The notes: generated from the sequence alone by a model not told the origin. A stretch of 29,298 nucleotides of DNA from an uncultured Christensenella sp. (GCA_910584035.1 CAJTZR010000007.1:1-29298); one strand, 5' to 3'. Positions 14,350 through 23,226 are shown, counted from the first letter of the stretch. Translations and numbers: made by a program.

Positions 14350-16101
14350 ATGTCAAATTATAAAGACGATTACAAATATTGGCTAACTAAAGTTACAGGG
14401 GCAGAGTTGGAAGAACTTGCTTCTGTTAAAGATAATGATGAGCAATTGAAACGTAGATTTGCTATTCCGCTAGAGTTCGGCACTGCTGGAATGAGAGGGA
14501 TAATTGCATTGGGTACTGGCTGTTTAAACAGATACACTGTAAGGCGTGCAACTCAAGGTGTTGCAAACTTTATCAAGCAAACTGGAGCTGAGGCAGTGCA
14601 AAGAGGTGTTGTAATAAGTTATGACACACGTAATTTCAGTTATGAGTTCGCATTGGAAACTGCAAGTGTACTTGCGTATAATGGTATCAAAGTTTATTTG
14701 TATAATGATACTCACCCTGTACCTATGTGCTCATTTGCTATTAGATATTTGAATGCTTTTGTTGGAATAATGATTACAGCATCCCACAATCCAAAAGAGT
14801 ATAATGGTTATAAGGTTTATGGTGAAGATGGGGCACAAATGTCACCAGAGGATACTGAGGTTGTAGTTAAGTATATTAATGAGATTTCAGATTATTTTAG
14901 CGTACAAGGTGTTGAGATTAATCATAGCCGTGATAAAATTCAAGCAATGAATAATGAGCTTTTGCAGAATAATATAATTGTTATAGGCAAAGATGTTGAA
15001 GATGCTTATTTTGCAGAACTTGCTAAGTTGTCATTAAGTCCAGATGCAGTGCGTGAGGTTGCAAGCAAAATTAAAATTGTTTACACTCCATTGCACGGCA
15101 GTGGATATAAGCCAGTTACAACCATATTAAAACAAATGGGGATACCTTGCAGTGTGGTTGAGGAACAAAAAGCACCAGACGGAAATTTCCCAACAGTTGC
15201 TGTGCCTAACCCAGAGCAACCCGATGCGTTAAAGATGGGTATTAATCTTGCAAAACAATTGCGTAGTAATATTGTTATTGGTACTGACCCAGATGCGGAT
15301 AGAATGGGCGTTGCAATTAAGGATAACAATGGCGAGTTTATTTTGTTGTCTGGTAACCAAATTGGTGCAATGATGATGGATTATATCCTAAAAAGGCGTA
15401 AAGATATGGGCATTTTGCCGTCTAATGGTGCGGTAGTAAAGACTATTGTTACAACAAATCTTGCGGATATGATTGCTAAAAGCTATGGCGTAACTGTGTA
15501 TAATGTACTTACTGGCTTTAAATTTATAGGTGAGAAAATAAAAGAATGGGAAGCTAATGGAAAGCATACTTTCTTGTTTGGATATGAGGAAAGCTTTGGT
15601 TATTTGTCTGGTACTCACGCAAGGGATAAAGATGCTGTTGTTAGTGCTATGCTTTTTGCTGAAATGGCTTGCTATTATGAGAGTAAAAATATAAAATTGT
15701 ATGATGTATTACAAGATTTGTACAAAAAGTTTGGATATTTTGTTGAGGTTTCAAAATCTATTGCTTTTGGCGGTGTCAATGGTATGGCTGAAATGAAAGC
15801 AGTAATGGATAAATTGAGAAGTCGTCCTATCAATAATATAGCTGGCTTGCCAGTGCAAAAATTTATTGACTTGCAAAGCGGTACTTGTAAAAACATAGAC
15901 GGAAGTGTGGAAAAAGTTCAACTGCCAAAAACAAATGTACTTAAATTTACTTTGTCTGAAGACGAATGGTGTTGCGTTCGTCCATCTGGTACAGAGCCTA
16001 AATTGAAAATTTACGTAAGTGTTAAGGGTGATAGCGTAGAGCTTGCAAAAACTAAAAACCAAGATGTTTTAGGTTTTGTGGAAATGTTGGTCAACAACTA
16101 A
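14350..16101 (+). CDS. pgcA: Alpha-phosphoglucomutase / phosphomannomutase family
   Basis: It interconverts glucose-1-phosphate and glucose-6-phosphate in the cytoplasm, feeding glycogen, cell-wall glycolipid and nucleotide-sugar synthesis. The 583 residues match the PgcA type of Bacillus. Domain marks are FGTAGMRG (43-50), the phosphoserine loop TASHNP with S145, the magnesium loop GTDPDADRMG, the sugar loop GYEESFGYLSG and the phosphate-binding loop RPSGTEPKLKIY near the C-terminus. The open frame reaches back to 14266, but a perfect promoter lies within that part. AAGAGG (14338-14343) is 6 nt before ATG 14350, which I take as the start. No strong terminator follows, but the next gene has its own promoter. 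Confidence 0.94.
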   Translation: MSNYKDDYKYWLTKVTGAELEELASVKDNDEQLKRRFAIPLEFGTAGMRGIIALGTGCLNRYTVRRATQGVANFIKQTGAEAVQRGVVISYDTRNFSYEFALETASVLAYNGIKVYLYNDTHPVPMCSFAIRYLNAFVGIMITASHNPKEYNGYKVYGEDGAQMSPEDTEVVVKYINEISDYFSVQGVEINHSRDKIQAMNNELLQNNIIVIGKDVEDAYFAELAKLSLSPDAVREVASKIKIVYTPLHGSGYKPVTTILKQMGIPCSVVEEQKAPDGNFPTVAVPNPEQPDALKMGINLAKQLRSNIVIGTDPDADRMGVAIKDNNGEFILLSGNQIGAMMMDYILKRRKDMGILPSNGAVVKTIVTTNLADMIAKSYGVTVYNVLTGFKFIGEKIKEWEANGKHTFLFGYEESFGYLSGTHARDKDAVVSAMLFAEMACYYESKNIKLYDVLQDLYKKFGYFVEVSKSIAFGGVNGMAEMKAVMDKLRSRPINNIAGLPVQKFIDLQSGTCKNIDGSVEKVQLPKTNVLKFTLSEDEWCCVRPSGTEPKLKIYVSVKGDSVELAKTKNQDVLGFVEMLVNN

Positions 16102-16200
16102 AATTAAGTAAGTATATGGCTAATTCTTAATAGCAAAAGTAAAAATTATGCAAATATTTAACTGAATTACGTAAATTGTAATATAATTTTTTAAATATTA

Positions 16201-16229
16201 TTGCTTTAATATAATTAATGTGATATAAT
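16201..16229 (+). promoter_or_regulatory. Promoter of the first GH2 gene
   Basis: TTGCTT (16201-16206), 17-bp spacer, TATAAT (16224-16229), giving a leader of about 25 nt. Confidence 0.75.
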
Positions 16230-16259
16230 TAAGAAAATAATTCTTTATGGTAGGTAATT

Positions 16260-18584
16260 ATGAGGATTAATATAACAGAAAACTGGAATGTGAAGAGTAA
16301 AAAAGATAAGAGTAGGGAAAATATCAACATTCCGTTCGCTTATGCATCCGATGGTAGCAAGAAAAGAGTTAAGTTTTCTAAGCAGTTCAAAATTAACGTA
16401 AAGAAAGGTGAGGAAGCCCTTGCTAAAAATAGGCGTTATGTATTGGAGTTTGAGGGTATTGCCTCTCACGCTACAATTGAGCTAAATGGTAGACAACTAG
16501 GCGAACATTCTGGCGGGTTTATGCCATTTGCAATTGATATTACTGCTGCTATAGTTTTTAATGAAAAGAATAGATTGATTGTTTATTTGGATAATATTCC
16601 AAACAATGATGTTTTGGGACTTGCTAAATCAAGCGAGAATTTATATGAGGATTATGTAGGTATTATTCGTGATGTTTATTTAAACATTATTGAAAAAGAA
16701 TGCTTTACTAACATTTATAACGAAACAGAGTGTCACGACAATTGTTTTGTTTACACTACTAAAGAAAAGGTTGACGGCAAAAACATTTATTATATGTGTG
16801 CTAAGTGTCAAGTTAACTTTATTGAAACACCAAACGATATGTTTGTTGTTGCAACACTTGCAGATAGTGGTAAAAATGTTATTTCCCGTACAAAGTTTAA
16901 ATACAATGCGGAAACTTTTGAAAACGGCTTTTTGGTAAAAGTGCCAGTTGATGACGCTGTTTTATGGTCACCAGAATTCCCTTATTTGTACTACTTAAAG
17001 TTAGAATTATTTGCAACAGATGCTATGAATGGCGAACACGTATTGGTTGACCAAAGGGTTTACAAACGTGGTATTCGTGAATTTGCAGTTAAAGATAATA
17101 AGTTCTATGTAAATGGTAAAAAGACTGACATTAAAGGTATTTGCCATCATCAAGTATATCCATTCATTGGTATGGTTACTTCTCGTAGAGCGGAATTCAG
17201 AGAAGTTCTTAAAATTAAAAATGCGGGCTTTAACGCAATTAGGCTTGTTAATTATCCAGCATCTAAAGAGTTTTATGAGGCTTGCGATACATTGGGTATG
17301 TTGGTTATCAACTGTGTGCCTAACAATGGTAAATTCGTAAATTCTGATGCGTTTAAAGCAAGTGTAAAAACTGCATATTCAGAGCTTGCTTATCGTGATA
17401 GAAATCATTCAAGCGTATGTATGTGGGAAATGACAATTGGTAAGTTCTCAAGCAAAGATGGTCTTACTGACGAGTTGATTAAGGAATGTATGGAAGCAGT
17501 TCAAACAGCTTATCCAGAGGGTGACAAACCATTATTTATTGGTGACACTACTACAAGAGATGCTGAGGCAGTTCCAACACTTGGTCTTGATGTTGCATAT
17601 TGTGCATACAATGATAAAAACAGAATTTATACAAACGTACCAGATATGCCAGCTAACTTAATCGGTAGCTATGGTGCAGATGCGTATAAGTATGATAAAA
17701 AGGATAAAAAATTATCTGCAGAGCAAAAAATGGCGGAACAAGCTTGGGCATACCAATTTGTTACTAACCAAAATGCTACTATGGAAAATACTATTGGTGC
17801 AATTGTTGCTCAAGATGTTGATTATTCAAATGGTTCAGAAAAAGTTGTTATGGGTCTTATGACTGAGTATCGTTTGCCAAAAACATCATACTATTTCTTC
17901 CAGTCACAAATCAAGGATGCTAAACCAATGGTTTATATCCCTCATCCAAAGCTAGCAACTTTAGTTGATAATATGCAAGTATATACAAACTGCGATACTA
18001 TCAAAATTTATGTTGAGGACCAATTGACATCAACATATTCAGTACAAAAAGGTGAAACAACACCATATTACAATGCTGAAACAGATACTGCTAGCAAAAT
18101 GAGTTACCCTGATTTCATTAAGCAAACATTAAATGTTGGCAATAATGAGAATTTGGAGCATCCACCAGTTTCTTTGGGTAACAGCTTAAAAGATATTGGC
18201 AATAAAGTTGTAAGAGTTGATGGCTTGATTAATGGTCAAATCGTTAGAAGTATGACTGTTGATAACAGCGAAACACACTTTAAATTAAGGATATTTGTTG
18301 ACTACAGCGGTATCGCACTTGCAAATAATGAAAGAGACTTCGTATTTGTACACGTTGCATTGACAGACGAAAATGGTAACCTAGTAAGCCGTGATGGTGA
18401 AAGAGTTACTCTATCTATCAAGGGTGGTGACATTATCAACTATAGTGAGTCTAAGACTTCTGGTGGTATAAGTTCATATCTTGTTAGAGCATTTGCTGGT
18501 ACTGATAAATTGTTGCTAAAAGCTGTAAGCAAGAACAAAGGCGAGGTGAGAGAGACTTACGCAAAAATTATCATTAAGCCATAA
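16260..18584 (+). CDS. GH2-family protein lacking the usual catalytic glutamates
   Basis: The 774 residues have glycoside hydrolase family 2 architecture: jelly-roll sugar-binding domain (about 20-145, with NGRQLGEHSGGFMPF and YVGIIRDVYL), Ig-like domain (about 155-270), TIM barrel (about 275-540) opened by KGICHHQVYPFIG, and C-terminal beta domains after EYRLPKTSYYFFQSQ. There is no signal peptide, so it should be cytoplasmic. The acid/base site, normally an Asn-Glu pair after HPSV.mWE.., reads WEMTIGKF (389-396) with Gly-Lys in its place. The nucleophile site, normally (S/T/R)EYG, reads GSYG (469-472) with Ser for Glu. It is probably a non-hydrolytic or altered relative of beta-galactosidase or beta-glucuronidase. 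The start follows AGG (16252-16254) by 5 nt. Confidence 0.83.
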   Translation: MRINITENWNVKSKKDKSRENINIPFAYASDGSKKRVKFSKQFKINVKKGEEALAKNRRYVLEFEGIASHATIELNGRQLGEHSGGFMPFAIDITAAIVFNEKNRLIVYLDNIPNNDVLGLAKSSENLYEDYVGIIRDVYLNIIEKECFTNIYNETECHDNCFVYTTKEKVDGKNIYYMCAKCQVNFIETPNDMFVVATLADSGKNVISRTKFKYNAETFENGFLVKVPVDDAVLWSPEFPYLYYLKLELFATDAMNGEHVLVDQRVYKRGIREFAVKDNKFYVNGKKTDIKGICHHQVYPFIGMVTSRRAEFREVLKIKNAGFNAIRLVNYPASKEFYEACDTLGMLVINCVPNNGKFVNSDAFKASVKTAYSELAYRDRNHSSVCMWEMTIGKFSSKDGLTDELIKECMEAVQTAYPEGDKPLFIGDTTTRDAEAVPTLGLDVAYCAYNDKNRIYTNVPDMPANLIGSYGADAYKYDKKDKKLSAEQKMAEQAWAYQFVTNQNATMENTIGAIVAQDVDYSNGSEKVVMGLMTEYRLPKTSYYFFQSQIKDAKPMVYIPHPKLATLVDNMQVYTNCDTIKIYVEDQLTSTYSVQKGETTPYYNAETDTASKMSYPDFIKQTLNVGNNENLEHPPVSLGNSLKDIGNKVVRVDGLINGQIVRSMTVDNSETHFKLRIFVDYSGIALANNERDFVFVHVALTDENGNLVSRDGERVTLSIKGGDIINYSESKTSGGISSYLVRAFAGTDKLLLKAVSKNKGEVRETYAKIIIKP

Positions 18585-18753
18585 TTATAAAAGCTTTTAT
18601 TAAGTATATAGTGAGAATTATTTTATTTAAGTCACTAAATGCACAATTATAAAAGTACTTTATAAGTCACTAAATATACAATTAGTTAAGTAAGTTATAT
18701 GCTTAAATGATATATCAATTAAATAAATAATTAAATAAGATATTAAACAAAAG

Positions 18754-18780
18754 AACTTCCGAATAGGAAGTTTTTTGTTT
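18754..18780. terminator. Intrinsic terminator downstream of the first GH2 gene
   Basis: AACTTCC (18754-18760) pairs with GGAAGTT (18766-18772) over GAATA, followed by TTTTTGTTT. The upstream A-run makes it able to act on both strands. It lies 170 nt after the stop. Confidence 0.8.
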
Positions 18781-18887
18781 TAAATACTATTTGTTCGAAA
18801 TATTAATTGTTTGATATATTAATTTGGTGTTATTTAATAATTTTATTTAAATACAATTGTAATGGAATTAACATATGACAAAATATT

Positions 18888-18987
18888 GCAATCAAAAGTT
18901 TACTCTCATTAAAATATAAAGTTGTTTGCAATTCTTGTAGTTTGAATGAACCAACAAAAATAAGATAAACTTTTGTGTGCTTTTTTT
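18888..18987 (+). ncRNA. Candidate small RNA with long-range closing stem and U-run
   Basis: CAAAAGTTTA (18893-18902) pairs perfectly with TAAACTTTTG (18966-18975). Beyond a 2-nt internal loop GCA (18888-18890) pairs with TGC (18978-18980), and TTTTTTT follows at once. The enclosed 63 nt can form GTTG/CAAC. A closed RNA of about 95 nt ending in a U-run is plausible. No convincing promoter is visible upstream, and the closing stem is far for a simple terminator. Confidence 0.3.
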
Positions 18988-19073
18988 CAATATCTTACGG
19001 AAAATAAAGTGTAAGGAGATTAGGCTAACTTGAATTATAAAAAGTTATATATTTGAAAGTATGTATTTGATTG

Positions 19074-19294
19074 CAAATATAGCTTGCATTTTAACAATAC
19101 TAATGCTACCAAATTTAAGAACAAATATAGCTTGCATTTTAATCAATTTAGTAGTTGTTATTTACAGCAATATCACTTGTATTTAACAATACTAATGCTA
19201 TCAAATTTGAAGAGCAAATATTGCTTGCATTTTAATTAATTTAATACTTGTTATTTACAGCAATATCACTTGTATTCTAATAATTCAAATTTAG
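19074..19294 (+). repeat. Degenerate direct repeats of 93 bp
   Basis: Two near-identical copies begin with CAAATAT(A/T)GCTTGCATTTTAA at 19122 and 19215 and continue through TTGTTATTTACAGCAATATCACTTGTATT. A shorter version of 48 bp at 19074 lacks the middle part. The unit is AT-rich, has no ORF and no strong fold. The spacing is too short and too variable for CRISPR. Confidence 0.75.
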
Positions 19295-19533
19295 GTAATC
19301 TAAGTTGAAATATTATTTGTTTTGAATCAATTCTAGCAAAACTAGATTGAAATAATAATATAGTAGGTAAAAATTTGCACTCATTTGTCCGTTGTTCAAA
19401 CATAATTTAATGTGGTAATATAGAGAATTTTAGTTTTAAACTTGATGAAAAGTAAGCAACTATTGGAGCAATATTTTAGGTAAAATCAAACTGCTTTTAT
19501 ACTAATAGTATTGACACAAAATTAATTTTGAGA
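19295..19533. other. AT-rich gap, nothing coding
   Basis: It holds one modest hairpin (CAATTCTAG/CTAGATTG with a bulge, about 19329-19352) and no credible frame. With the sections before it, more than 1 kb between the GH2 and lipoprotein genes is non-coding. Confidence 0.5.
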
Positions 19534-19562
19534 TTGACAAGTAATTTTTTATATGTTATAAT
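19534..19562 (+). promoter_or_regulatory. Perfect-consensus promoter of the surface lipoprotein gene
   Basis: TTGACA (19534-19539), 17-bp spacer, TATAAT (19557-19562). It gives a leader of about 90 nt. Confidence 0.88.
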
Positions 19563-19603
19563 TATATTGATAAATAATAAAGACAATTTGATTTTAGCTA
19601 ACT

Positions 19604-19638
19604 AGAGTAAATTTGCATTATAATTTTACTCTTTTTGT
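19604..19638 (+). terminator. Possible attenuator hairpin in the lipoprotein leader
   Basis: AGAGTAAA (19604-19611) pairs with TTTACTCT (19625-19632), directly followed by TTTTG. It lies between the promoter and the ribosome site, so termination here would lower expression. The stem is AT-rich and weak. Confidence 0.35.
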
Positions 19639-19658
19639 AACAAAAAAGGAGGGGAAAA

Positions 19659-20777
19659 ATGAAAAAGACTTTTGCAAGTATCCTTGTATTGTGTGTACTT
19701 TTGTGCGGAGTTTTTGCATTAACTGCGTGTAACGGAACTAATGGAGTAGGTTTTATGAACAGCTCTAATAAAGAAAGTACTTATGATTATTCAAACTTGA
19801 AAAAAGAGGGATATTACAATCTTAAAAATAATCAATCAAATACTATTGAAGATGACGAAGAGGTAGAAAAATTTACAGTTAATTTTGTGAATTTAGGTGA
19901 TACATATGATTATTCTACTGAGGTAGAAAGTGGTTCATCTGTTAAGTTGCCTAAAGTAACTAAGTTAGGTTACGAATTTGTTAAATGGCAACAAAAAGTA
20001 GACAATAATTATATTGATTTATCAGTTGGTGCAGATAATACTATTGTTGTGAATAGCGACATAACAATTAGTGCAACTTGGGAAATTCTAACTTTTGAAA
20101 TAACATACAATTTTGGTAATGGTAGTTTAGCTGAGGATGAGGCAAAAAAAGAAAGCTTTACAGTGGAAGATTTGCCAATGATTTTGTCAATTCCTAATTT
20201 AGAGGGTAATTGCTTTACTGGATATAATGTAAAAGATAGCAATCAAAAGATTGTTGAAATTAAAAGGGAAAAAAGTTATTTAAAAGATTATAACTTAACT
20301 GCAACTTATGATTCTTTAGATAATTGCTTTAGTTATGCCTTTGTTGATGAAACACAAAGCTATGAAATAACTGGTTATAAAGGTAAATCTAATATTATTG
20401 CATTGCCTAACGAAATTGCAGGTAAACCAGTAACCACTATAGATAGATATGCGTTTAAAGAATGTAATGTTTTAACTGATGTAGTAATTAGTGAAAGTGT
20501 AACAAAAATTGAGGCTTTTGCATTTAAAAATTGTGCAAAACTAAATACTTTGGCAATAGGTAGTAATGTAACAAACATTGAAGCTGGTGCATTCTCTGGT
20601 TGTGTTAGCCTTACAAGAGTAGTAATTCCAAAAAGTGTTGAGAATATTGGTAATTATGCTTTCCAATTTTGCAGTCCAAATTTAGTAATTTATTGCGAGA
20701 CTGGTGGTCAGCCAGAGGGTTGGAGTAATTCTTGGTTCTTTGGTAAAACTATATGGCAAGATAAAGTAGCAAAATAA
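19659..20777 (+). CDS. Lipoprotein with InlB-type and BspA-type leucine-rich repeats
   Basis: The 372-residue protein starts with a lipoprotein signal (MKKTFASILVL..., lipobox LTAC, C24), so it is anchored outside the membrane. Residues about 68-150 look like a Listeria-Bacteroides (InlB B) repeat: FTVNFVN..., LGYEFVKWQ, ITISATWE; a second partial one follows (FEITYNF to LTATYD). Residues about 236-345 form BspA-type LRR units of the form (A/I)..IG..AF..C..L..V.IP.SV. Such proteins mediate adhesion or binding at the surface of gut bacteria; the ligand is unknown. GGAGGGG (19648-19654) is a very strong ribosome site 4 nt before the ATG. It has its own promoter and terminators, so it is a single-gene unit. 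Confidence 0.88.
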   Translation: MKKTFASILVLCVLLCGVFALTACNGTNGVGFMNSSNKESTYDYSNLKKEGYYNLKNNQSNTIEDDEEVEKFTVNFVNLGDTYDYSTEVESGSSVKLPKVTKLGYEFVKWQQKVDNNYIDLSVGADNTIVVNSDITISATWEILTFEITYNFGNGSLAEDEAKKESFTVEDLPMILSIPNLEGNCFTGYNVKDSNQKIVEIKREKSYLKDYNLTATYDSLDNCFSYAFVDETQSYEITGYKGKSNIIALPNEIAGKPVTTIDRYAFKECNVLTDVVISESVTKIEAFAFKNCAKLNTLAIGSNVTNIEAGAFSGCVSLTRVVIPKSVENIGNYAFQFCSPNLVIYCETGGQPEGWSNSWFFGKTIWQDKVAK

Positions 20778-20797
20778 AAAATAATTAATTATAAATA

Positions 20798-20830
20798 AAA
20801 ATAAATGGTTGAATAAACCATTTATTTTTT
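20798..20830. terminator. Strong terminator after the surface lipoprotein gene
   Basis: AAAATAAATGGTT (20798-20810) pairs perfectly with AACCATTTATTTT (20816-20828) over GAATA; T-rich sequence follows. Confidence 0.85.
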
Positions 20831-20871
20831 ATATTGCTACAAAAAGTGAATTGAATATACTTAGTTGAGAT

Positions 20872-20898
20872 AAAGGCGAACTTAATGTTCGCCTTTTA
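20872..20898. terminator. Second tandem hairpin terminator
   Basis: AAAGGCGAAC (20872-20881) pairs with GTTCGCCTTT (20887-20896), followed by one further T before AAC. It lies only 43 bp beyond the first and is symmetrical, so it may also stop minus-strand transcripts from the GH16 gene. Confidence 0.65.
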
Positions 20899-21176
20899 AC
20901 AGCCATTAACAAAGTCTAAATAATAGTACATCAACGCTATTTGGTGTGTGAAATTAATAAATACTAAAGAAAATATATATTATTGGTTAAGAGTATCTTT
21001 TTATTATTTATTTGTACTAAATAAATTTTAAAATACAAATATAGTAATTTTTGTAATAAATTATCTAAATAAGTGGTATTAATTACAGAAAATAATTAAA
21101 GATTAAAATTTATTTACTTAAAATTGCTTAATTCATTTTTAATTATTTATAAGCGTTGATAGTTGTATTCTTGCAG
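20899..21176. other. AT-rich gap, nothing recognised
   Basis: No frame, RNA or strong hairpin is visible between the tandem terminators and the rnr fragment. Confidence 0.5.
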
Positions 21177-21305
21177 TGCGGAACAAACAAATTATCTCCG
21201 CTGTCCCACGAACTAAAAAGCAAAACCCATTCGATTGCCACACAACACCTTTTATAACTTTGCTCTTATGAGATTAAATAACTTATTCCCCTTAGCAGTA
21301 ATAAC
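21177..21305 (-). pseudogene. Decayed fragment of rnr (RNase R codons 51-95)
   Basis: Read on the minus strand, this 129-bp block aligns with 6956-7089 of the intact rnr gene. By hand I count 117 identical columns of 134, with five single-base gaps that break the frame. It covers the end of the winged-helix domain and most of cold-shock domain 1. Third codon positions are also largely kept, so it derives from this rnr or a very close relative. The similarity ends sharply on both sides. It has no start or stop of its own and should not be translated. Confidence 0.85.
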
Positions 21306-21386
21306 ATCTTATACAATTATAGTATTATCATAAGATAAATTTAATTGAACAAGTAAATTAAATATTTTATATCATTAAATGTTAAA

Positions 21387-22304
21387 TTATGCTTTTTGAT
21401 AAACTTTTACATAGTCAACTACAAAGTCAACAGGCATTTTATCTGTAGAGTTATTTGTTATTTCACCCGCCCAAGTGAAAATATTTTCAGGATTGCTTGG
21501 ATTGGCACTATTACTTTCACCTGCAATTTCTACTGAAAGCCATAGATATTCTGGTACTTGAGATACGCCAAACGATGTACGCCAAGTTTCATAGCCGTTT
21601 ATGTAAAAGATATATTCGTTTTCAGTCCATAATAAGCCATAAGTATTAAATTCCTCATAAATGTCTTTATCTACCTTAAAGTATTTGGAATTGGTTGATT
21701 GGTGATTATCCATATATCCGTCAACGTGAACTGTATGTAGAGTGGTGTTTCTAAATTTTTTGCCCATACTAGGGTCATTATAAAAAGGTGATTCCATAAT
21801 GTCTATTTCAGCACCATTTTTACCTAAGCTAACTGGCAAACTTTGCACCATATTAGGTGATTGTAGCCAAAATGCGGACCATAACCCCTCAGCAGCTGGA
21901 GCTTTACATTTAACCTCAAAATAGCCGTATGTAAATTGTTTTGTGCTTGCAGTATCATCTGCAGTTATAGTTCTGCACGTTCCAGTATACCAGCCAGCAC
22001 CTTGACTGCCGTTCTCTTTATATTCTGTGCGTATAATTAAATTGCCGTCTTTAGTGAATGATTGTTCGTCAGTCCAGTAACCACCACGGCGGATAGGCGT
22101 CTCAACGTGAGTAACCCAAACATCTCTGTCAAGTTCGCCGTCAAAGTTATCCTCAAAAACTAGCTTATAGCCTAAGCTCGCTATGTCAAGCTTATCACGC
22201 CTTTTGTTGATTTTTTCAATAGGACTACAGCCAGTTAAAACAAAAGCTGTACACGATATAACTATAATTAGCGTTAACAAAAATATAATCAGTCTTTTTT
22301 TCAT
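21387..22304 (-). CDS. GH16-family glycoside hydrolase, lipoprotein
   Basis: The 305 residues carry a lipoprotein signal (MKKRLIIFLL..., lipobox LTGC, C26), so the enzyme sits on the outer face of the membrane. The mature part is a GH16 jelly roll: LVFEDNFDGELD near residue 50, TYGYFEVKCKAP..GLWSAFWL (126-147), and the active-site motif EIDIME (166-171), with nucleophile E166, Asp168 and acid/base E171 all intact. YHTYGLLWT-type (FNTYGLLWTENEYIFYING) and VDYVKVYQ near the end are also typical. It probably cleaves beta-1,3/1,4-glucan or a related polysaccharide; substrate cannot be read. AAGGTG precedes the ATG by 5 nt. A TATTAT-like -10 box upstream (about 22383-22388, minus) is only weakly supported. 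Confidence 0.9.
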   Translation of the reverse strand: MKKRLIIFLLTLIIVISCTAFVLTGCSPIEKINKRRDKLDIASLGYKLVFEDNFDGELDRDVWVTHVETPIRRGGYWTDEQSFTKDGNLIIRTEYKENGSQGAGWYTGTCRTITADDTASTKQFTYGYFEVKCKAPAAEGLWSAFWLQSPNMVQSLPVSLGKNGAEIDIMESPFYNDPSMGKKFRNTTLHTVHVDGYMDNHQSTNSKYFKVDKDIYEEFNTYGLLWTENEYIFYINGYETWRTSFGVSQVPEYLWLSVEIAGESNSANPSNPENIFTWAGEITNNSTDKMPVDFVVDYVKVYQKA

Positions 22305-22563
22305 AATTCACCTTTTTATAATTATTAAAATTTTCTTGCTGGTTATTTTATCCATAGTCTTTCCATTATCTTTGTAAAACTATAATATACAATGCTATTG
22401 GCAGTGGTAATGTCACATTTGCAGTAAATTTATAGTTATTAAAATAAATGTACTATTCAAGTATAGTTATTGTTTAAATTAATTGATTTAAATGCAATTC
22501 AAATTGCTTTTAAACTATTCAATTATTTAATAATGTTAATAATTTATCTGCTAAACTAAAATT
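22305..22563. other. Gap upstream of the GH16 gene and downstream of the zinc-ribbon gene
   Basis: It should contain the GH16 promoter and leader and the end of the opposite operon. No perfect promoter or terminator is visible. A richer stretch at 22391-22420 stands out in composition but shows no recognisable motif. Confidence 0.4.
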
Positions 22564-23226
22564 TTAAATATGAAATACTTTTTTATATTGTTCTTTTAAA
22601 TGTTTTATGCCAAAACCAACGCATAATATTAATGTCGCTCCACCAATTACAGCGGATATTATTGCAGGGATAAGCACAGAAGTGCCTTTGCAAGCATAAA
22701 TAATTATTGGTATAAAGCCTAGCAAACTTAAAAGTAGAGTGGATATAAATAATGATTTATTGTGTTTGTAATACAATATCAATAATCCGCCACTTACTAT
22801 TATCATACCGCTAATAATTATTGGAATACAATAGCCAATTGCAACATTTGTTTTGAATATCGCTTCATATATATAACTTAGAGCAACCAGACTTGCACCT
22901 TGTAAAAATATTTTAGCACCAATCTCCGTTTCTGAATATATAGTATTTGCAATAAGTAGATAACCATAAGCAAAAACTGATACCATAAACCAACACCATA
23001 AAACATCACGCTCTGTAAAATAGTTTACAATTATGCAAACTATTGATGCAATTATAGCAAATATTAAATATATCGTTTTTGGTGAAAAGCGTAATGGTAA
23101 TGGACGTTTTTCTTGCTTCGGAGGATATTCACTTTCAATTGCTGTTGCATTCTCATCTAAAATTTTATGGCAAAACGGACACACATTGCCATTTTTTATT
23201 TCAATATTACATTTATCACAACGCAT
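22564..23226 (-). CDS. Zinc-ribbon multi-pass membrane protein (DUF6320-like)
   Basis: The N-terminus is a small zinc ribbon, CDKC...CPFC (Cys at 3, 6, 16 and 19), on the cytoplasmic side by inference. After a polar linker there are about six hydrophobic segments between residues 50 and 208, ending in a short basic tail. It resembles the family I know as DUF6320; no biochemical function is established. Its start lies inside the end of the acyltransferase gene (11-bp overlap), with the strong site GGGAGGTGG just before the ATG, so the two are translationally coupled and probably act together, perhaps as acyl acceptor or export partner. Confidence 0.8.
   Translation of the reverse strand: MRCDKCNIEIKNGNVCPFCHKILDENATAIESEYPPKQEKRPLPLRFSPKTIYLIFAIIASIVCIIVNYFTERDVLWCWFMVSVFAYGYLLIANTIYSETEIGAKIFLQGASLVALSYIYEAIFKTNVAIGYCIPIIISGMIIVSGGLLILYYKHNKSLFISTLLLSLLGFIPIIIYACKGTSVLIPAIISAVIGGATLILCVGFGIKHLKEQYKKVFHI

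Noticed and set aside
19074..19294. CRISPR array
   Set aside because: There are only two or three copies, the repeated unit is long with no spacers, and no cas genes are present.
22384..22436. Relic of a coding tail (NAIGSGNVTFAVNL then stop)
   Set aside because: It is a short stretch with no recognisable family and no supporting frame upstream; it could equally be part of the GH16 promoter region.
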